Source: Salticus scenicus
Taxonomy: Eukaryota; Arthropoda; Arachnida; Araneae; Salticidae
Direction: 5' to 3'
NCBI GenBank assembly: GCA_963930645.1
Contig: CAWVNO010001151.1
Location: 310,001-374,000, forward strand
DNA length: 64,000 nucleotides
The notes under the pieces were generated by a model that was not told the DNA's origin, made no database searches, and saw only the letters and a program-made list of their open reading frames with translations. The position numbers were made by a program, and so were the translations under genes. This document shows, piece by piece, positions 61,105-64,000 of this stretch. Numbering within the stretch: position 1 is the first letter of the stretch; every line of letters starts with the position of its first letter.

Positions 61105-62913
61105 TCGGGAAGTTTGCACGTTGAACCATTTGGCCCGGGGGGCCTTTTTACGCAGACCTTCGGCAGCCGTTCCTACGCTCCGAAATTTTTTTTCGAGTTT
61201 CACATGCCCATCTTCAAACGACGATTCCCAAGCAACTAAAAGAGCCTAACGATCGCAATCACTTTCAGAATCTGCGAAATATATTCTAGTTTCATAATAA
61301 CACCATCGGGAAGTTTGCACGTTGAACCATTTGGCCCGGGGGGCCTTTTTACGCAGACCTTCGGCAGCCGTTCCTACGCTCCGAAAATTTTTTTCGAGTT
61401 TCACATGCCCATCTTCAAACGACGATTCCAAAGCAACTAAAAGAGCCAAAAGATCGCAATCACTTTCAGAATCTGCCAAATATATTCTAGTTTCATAATA
61501 AAACAATCGGGAAGTTTGCACGTTGCACCATTTGGCCCGGGGGGCCTTTTTACGCAGAACTTCGTCAGCCGTTCCTACGCTCCGAAATTTTTTTTCGAGT
61601 TTCACATGCCCATCTTCAAACGACGATTCCCAAGCAACTAAAAGAGCCTAACGATCGCAATCACTTTCAGAATCTGCGAAATATATTCTAGTTTCATAAT
61701 AACACCATCGGGAAGTTTGCACGTTGAACCATTTGGCCCGGGGGGCCTTTTTACGCAGACCTTCGGCAGCCGTTCCTACGCTCCGAAAATTTTTTTCGAG
61801 TATCACATGCCCATCTTCAAACGACGATTCCAAAGCAACTAAAAGAGCCTAAAGATCGCAATCACTTTCAGAATCTGCCAAATATATTCTAGTTTCATAA
61901 TAAAACAATCGGGAAGTTTGCACGTTGAACCATATGGCCCGGGGGGCCTTTTTACGCAGATTTTCGGCAGCCGTTCCTACGCTCCGAAAATTTTTTTCGA
62001 GTTTCACATGCCCATCTTCAAACGACGATTCCCAAGCAACTAAAAGAGCCTAACGATCGCAATCACTTTCAGAATCTGCGAAATATATTCTAGTTTCATA
62101 ATAACACCATCGGGAAGTTTGCACGTTGAACCATTTGGCCCGGGGGGCCTTTTTACGCAGACCTTCGGCAGCCGTTCCTACGCTCCGAAAATTTTTTTCG
62201 AGTTTCACATGCCCATCTTCAAACGACGATTCCAAAGCAACTAAAAGAGCCTAAAGATCGCAATCACTTTCAGAATCTGCCAAATATATTCTAGTTTCAT
62301 AATAAAACATTCGGGAAGTTTGCACGTTGAACCATTTGGCCCGGGGGGCCTTTTTACGCAGACCTTCGGCAGCCGTTCCTACGCTCCGAAAATTTTTTTC
62401 GAGTTTCACATGCCCATCTTCAAACGACGATTCCCAAGCAACTAAAAGAGCCTAACGATCGCAATCACTTTCAGAATCTGCGAAATATATTCTAGTTTCA
62501 TAATAACACCATCGGGAAGTTTGCACGTTGAACCATTTGGCCCGGGGGGCCTTTTTACGCAGACCTTCGGCAGCCGTTCCTACGCTCCGAAAATTTTTTT
62601 CGAGTTTCACATGCCCATCTTCAAACGACGATTCCAAAGCAACTAAAAGAGCCTAAAGATCGCAATCACTTTCAGAATCTGCCAAATATATTCTAGTTTC
62701 ATAATAAAACAATCGGTAAGTTTGCACGTTGAACCATTTGGCCCGGGGGGCCTTTTTACGCAGACCTTCGGCAGCCGTTCCTACGCTCCGAAAATTTTTT
62801 TCGAGTTTCACATGCCCATCTTCAAACGACGATTCCCAAGCAACTAAAAGAGCCTAACGATCGCAATCACTTTCAGAATCTGCGAAATATATTCTAGTTT
62901 CATAATAACACCA
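61105..62913 (+). repeat. Variant-rich block, copy 2 of three (9-monomer unit)
   Basis: It has the same ordered haplotype as 48,438-50,051: A at 61,448, C at 61,526, TT at 61,961, T at 62,310 and T at 62,717. The CATATG (NdeI site) near 61,933 replaces CACATG of copy 1. A GTCAG change near 61,564 is shared with copy 3 but not copy 1. Confidence 0.85.
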
Positions 62914-64000
62914 TCGGGAAGTTTGCACGTTGAACCATTTGGCCCGGGGGGCCTTTTTACGCAGACCTTCGGCAGCCGTTCCTACGCTCCGAAATTTTTT
63001 TTCGAGTTTCACATGCCCATCTTCAAACGACGATTCCCAAGCAACTAAAAGAGCCTAACGATCGCAATCACTTTCAGAATCTGCGAAATATATTCTAGTT
63101 TCATAATAACACCATCGGGAAGTTTGCACGTTGAACCATTTGGCCCGGGGGGCCTTTTTACGCAGACCTTCGGCAGCCGTTCCTACGCTCCGAAAATTTT
63201 TTTCGAGTTTCACTTGCCCATCTTCAAACGACGATTCCAAAGCAACTAAAAGAGCCAAAAGATCGCAATCACTTTCAGAATCTGCCAAATATATTCTAGT
63301 TTCATAATAAAACAATCGGGAAGTTTGCACGTTGCACCATTTGGCCCGGGGGGCCTTTTTACGCAGAACTTCGTCAGCCGTTCCTACGCTCCGAAATTTT
63401 TTTTCGAGTTTCACATGCCCATCTTCAAACGACGATTCCCAAGCAACTAAAAGAGCCTAACGATCGCAATCACTTTCAGAATCTGCGAAATATATTCTAG
63501 TTTCATAATAACACCATCGGGAAGTTTGCACGTTGAACCATTTGGCCCGGGGGGCCTTTTTACGCAGACCTTCGGCAGCCGTTCCTACGCTCCGAAAATT
63601 TTTTTCGAGTATCACATGCCCATCTTCAAACGACGATTCCAAAGCAACTAAAAGAGCCTAAAGATCGCAATCACTTTCAGAATCTGCCAAATATATTCTA
63701 GTTTCATAATAAAACAATCGGGAAGTTTGCACGTTGAACCATATGGCCCGGGGGGCCTTTTTACGCAGATTTTCGGCAGCCGTTCCTACGCTCCGAAAAT
63801 TTTTTTCGAGTTTCACATGCCCATCTTCAAACGACGATTCCCAAGCAACTAAAAGAGCCTAACGATCGCAATCACTTTCAGAATCTGCGAAATATATTCT
63901 AGTTTCATAATAACACCATCGGGAAGTTTGCACGTTGAACCATTTGGCCCGGGGGGCCTTTTTACGCAGACCTTCGGCAGCCGTTCCTACGCTCCGAAAA
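62914..64000 (+). repeat. Variant-rich block, copy 3, cut by the window end
   Basis: It repeats copy 2 at +1,809 bp (9 monomers): A at 63,257, C at 63,335, CATATG near 63,742 and TT at 63,770. An alpha-alpha pair near 62,830-63,115 marks the junction, as expected for an odd unit. A T near 63,214 (CACTTG) is private. The copy continues beyond the window. Confidence 0.85.

Larger units (their letters stand above)
54411..62717 (+). repeat. Long-range colinear segmental duplication, right copy (about 8.3 kb)
   Basis: Partner of 39,334-50,051. It has lost monomers between the 58-kb and 61-kb anchors, and gained local duplications at both flanks: 1,206 bp on the left and 1,809 bp on the right. Private changes include AAC for CAC near 55,489 and AGATTGC near 55,685. 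Confidence 0.88.
1..64000. repeat. Satellite DNA array, 201-bp monomer, about 318 copies
   Basis: Seen: the same 201-bp unit repeats head to tail from the first base to the last with no interruption and no inversion. Equivalent sites at 1,552 and 63,457 are 61,905 bp apart, which is 308 x 201 minus 3; the eight small indels I located between them sum to exactly -3. Monomers usually differ from consensus by zero to three substitutions. Each contains a GC hairpin, an 11-bp A/T tract and a short CGGC-A-GCCG palindrome. Known: arrays of this kind are typical of eukaryotic centromeric or pericentromeric heterochromatin. Inferred: such a location here; nothing in the window shows kinetochore occupancy. 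Both ends run off the window, so total array length is unknown. Confidence 0.98.

Noticed and set aside
1..64000. CRISPR array
   Set aside because: Repeats are contiguous 201-bp units without unique spacers and no cas gene is present.
1..64000. Transposon, rDNA, tRNA or telomere repeat insertion
   Set aside because: The unit count and indel ledger leave no room for an insertion, and every stretch aligns to the monomer.

Overview
The whole 64-kb window is one uninterrupted tandem satellite-DNA array. It holds about 318 head-to-tail copies of a 201-bp monomer, all in one orientation, about 44% GC by hand count of one consensus copy. I see no gene, RNA gene, transposon insertion, microsatellite tract or array edge. 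An array of this length, unit size and homogeneity points to a eukaryotic chromosome, most plausibly centromeric or pericentromeric, or another large heterochromatic block. I do not recognise the monomer, so the species is open; a plant is a guess from unit length and style only.

Two monomer types, called alpha and beta here, alternate to give a 402-bp dimer. They differ at only five positions, all inside one 76-bp stretch; the other 125 bp or so are common to both. Alternation is broken by alpha-alpha and beta-beta neighbours and by about a dozen recombinant monomers with switch points inside the 76-bp stretch.

Layout: 1-5,630 is irregular and carries a 17-monomer duplication. 5,631-10,899 is mostly regular, with a 5-monomer duplication. 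10,900-19,287 is a nearly invariant core. 21.0-29.5 kb holds nested duplications of 8, 16 and 4 monomers. 33.15-37.58 kb is an 11-monomer tandem duplication. 39.3-50.1 kb and 54.4-62.7 kb are colinear copies of one ancestral segment, with later local expansions of 6, 7 and 9 monomers. The remaining stretches are ordinary dimers.

Length changes that are not whole monomers are very rare: I find nine, and their sum accounts exactly for the spacing between distant monomers. Four of the nine lie at a short GC hairpin present in every monomer. The many 60-64-codon minus-strand open frames arise because 201 is divisible by three and one frame has a single stop per monomer. They begin at TTG or GTG rather than ATG and are not called as genes.
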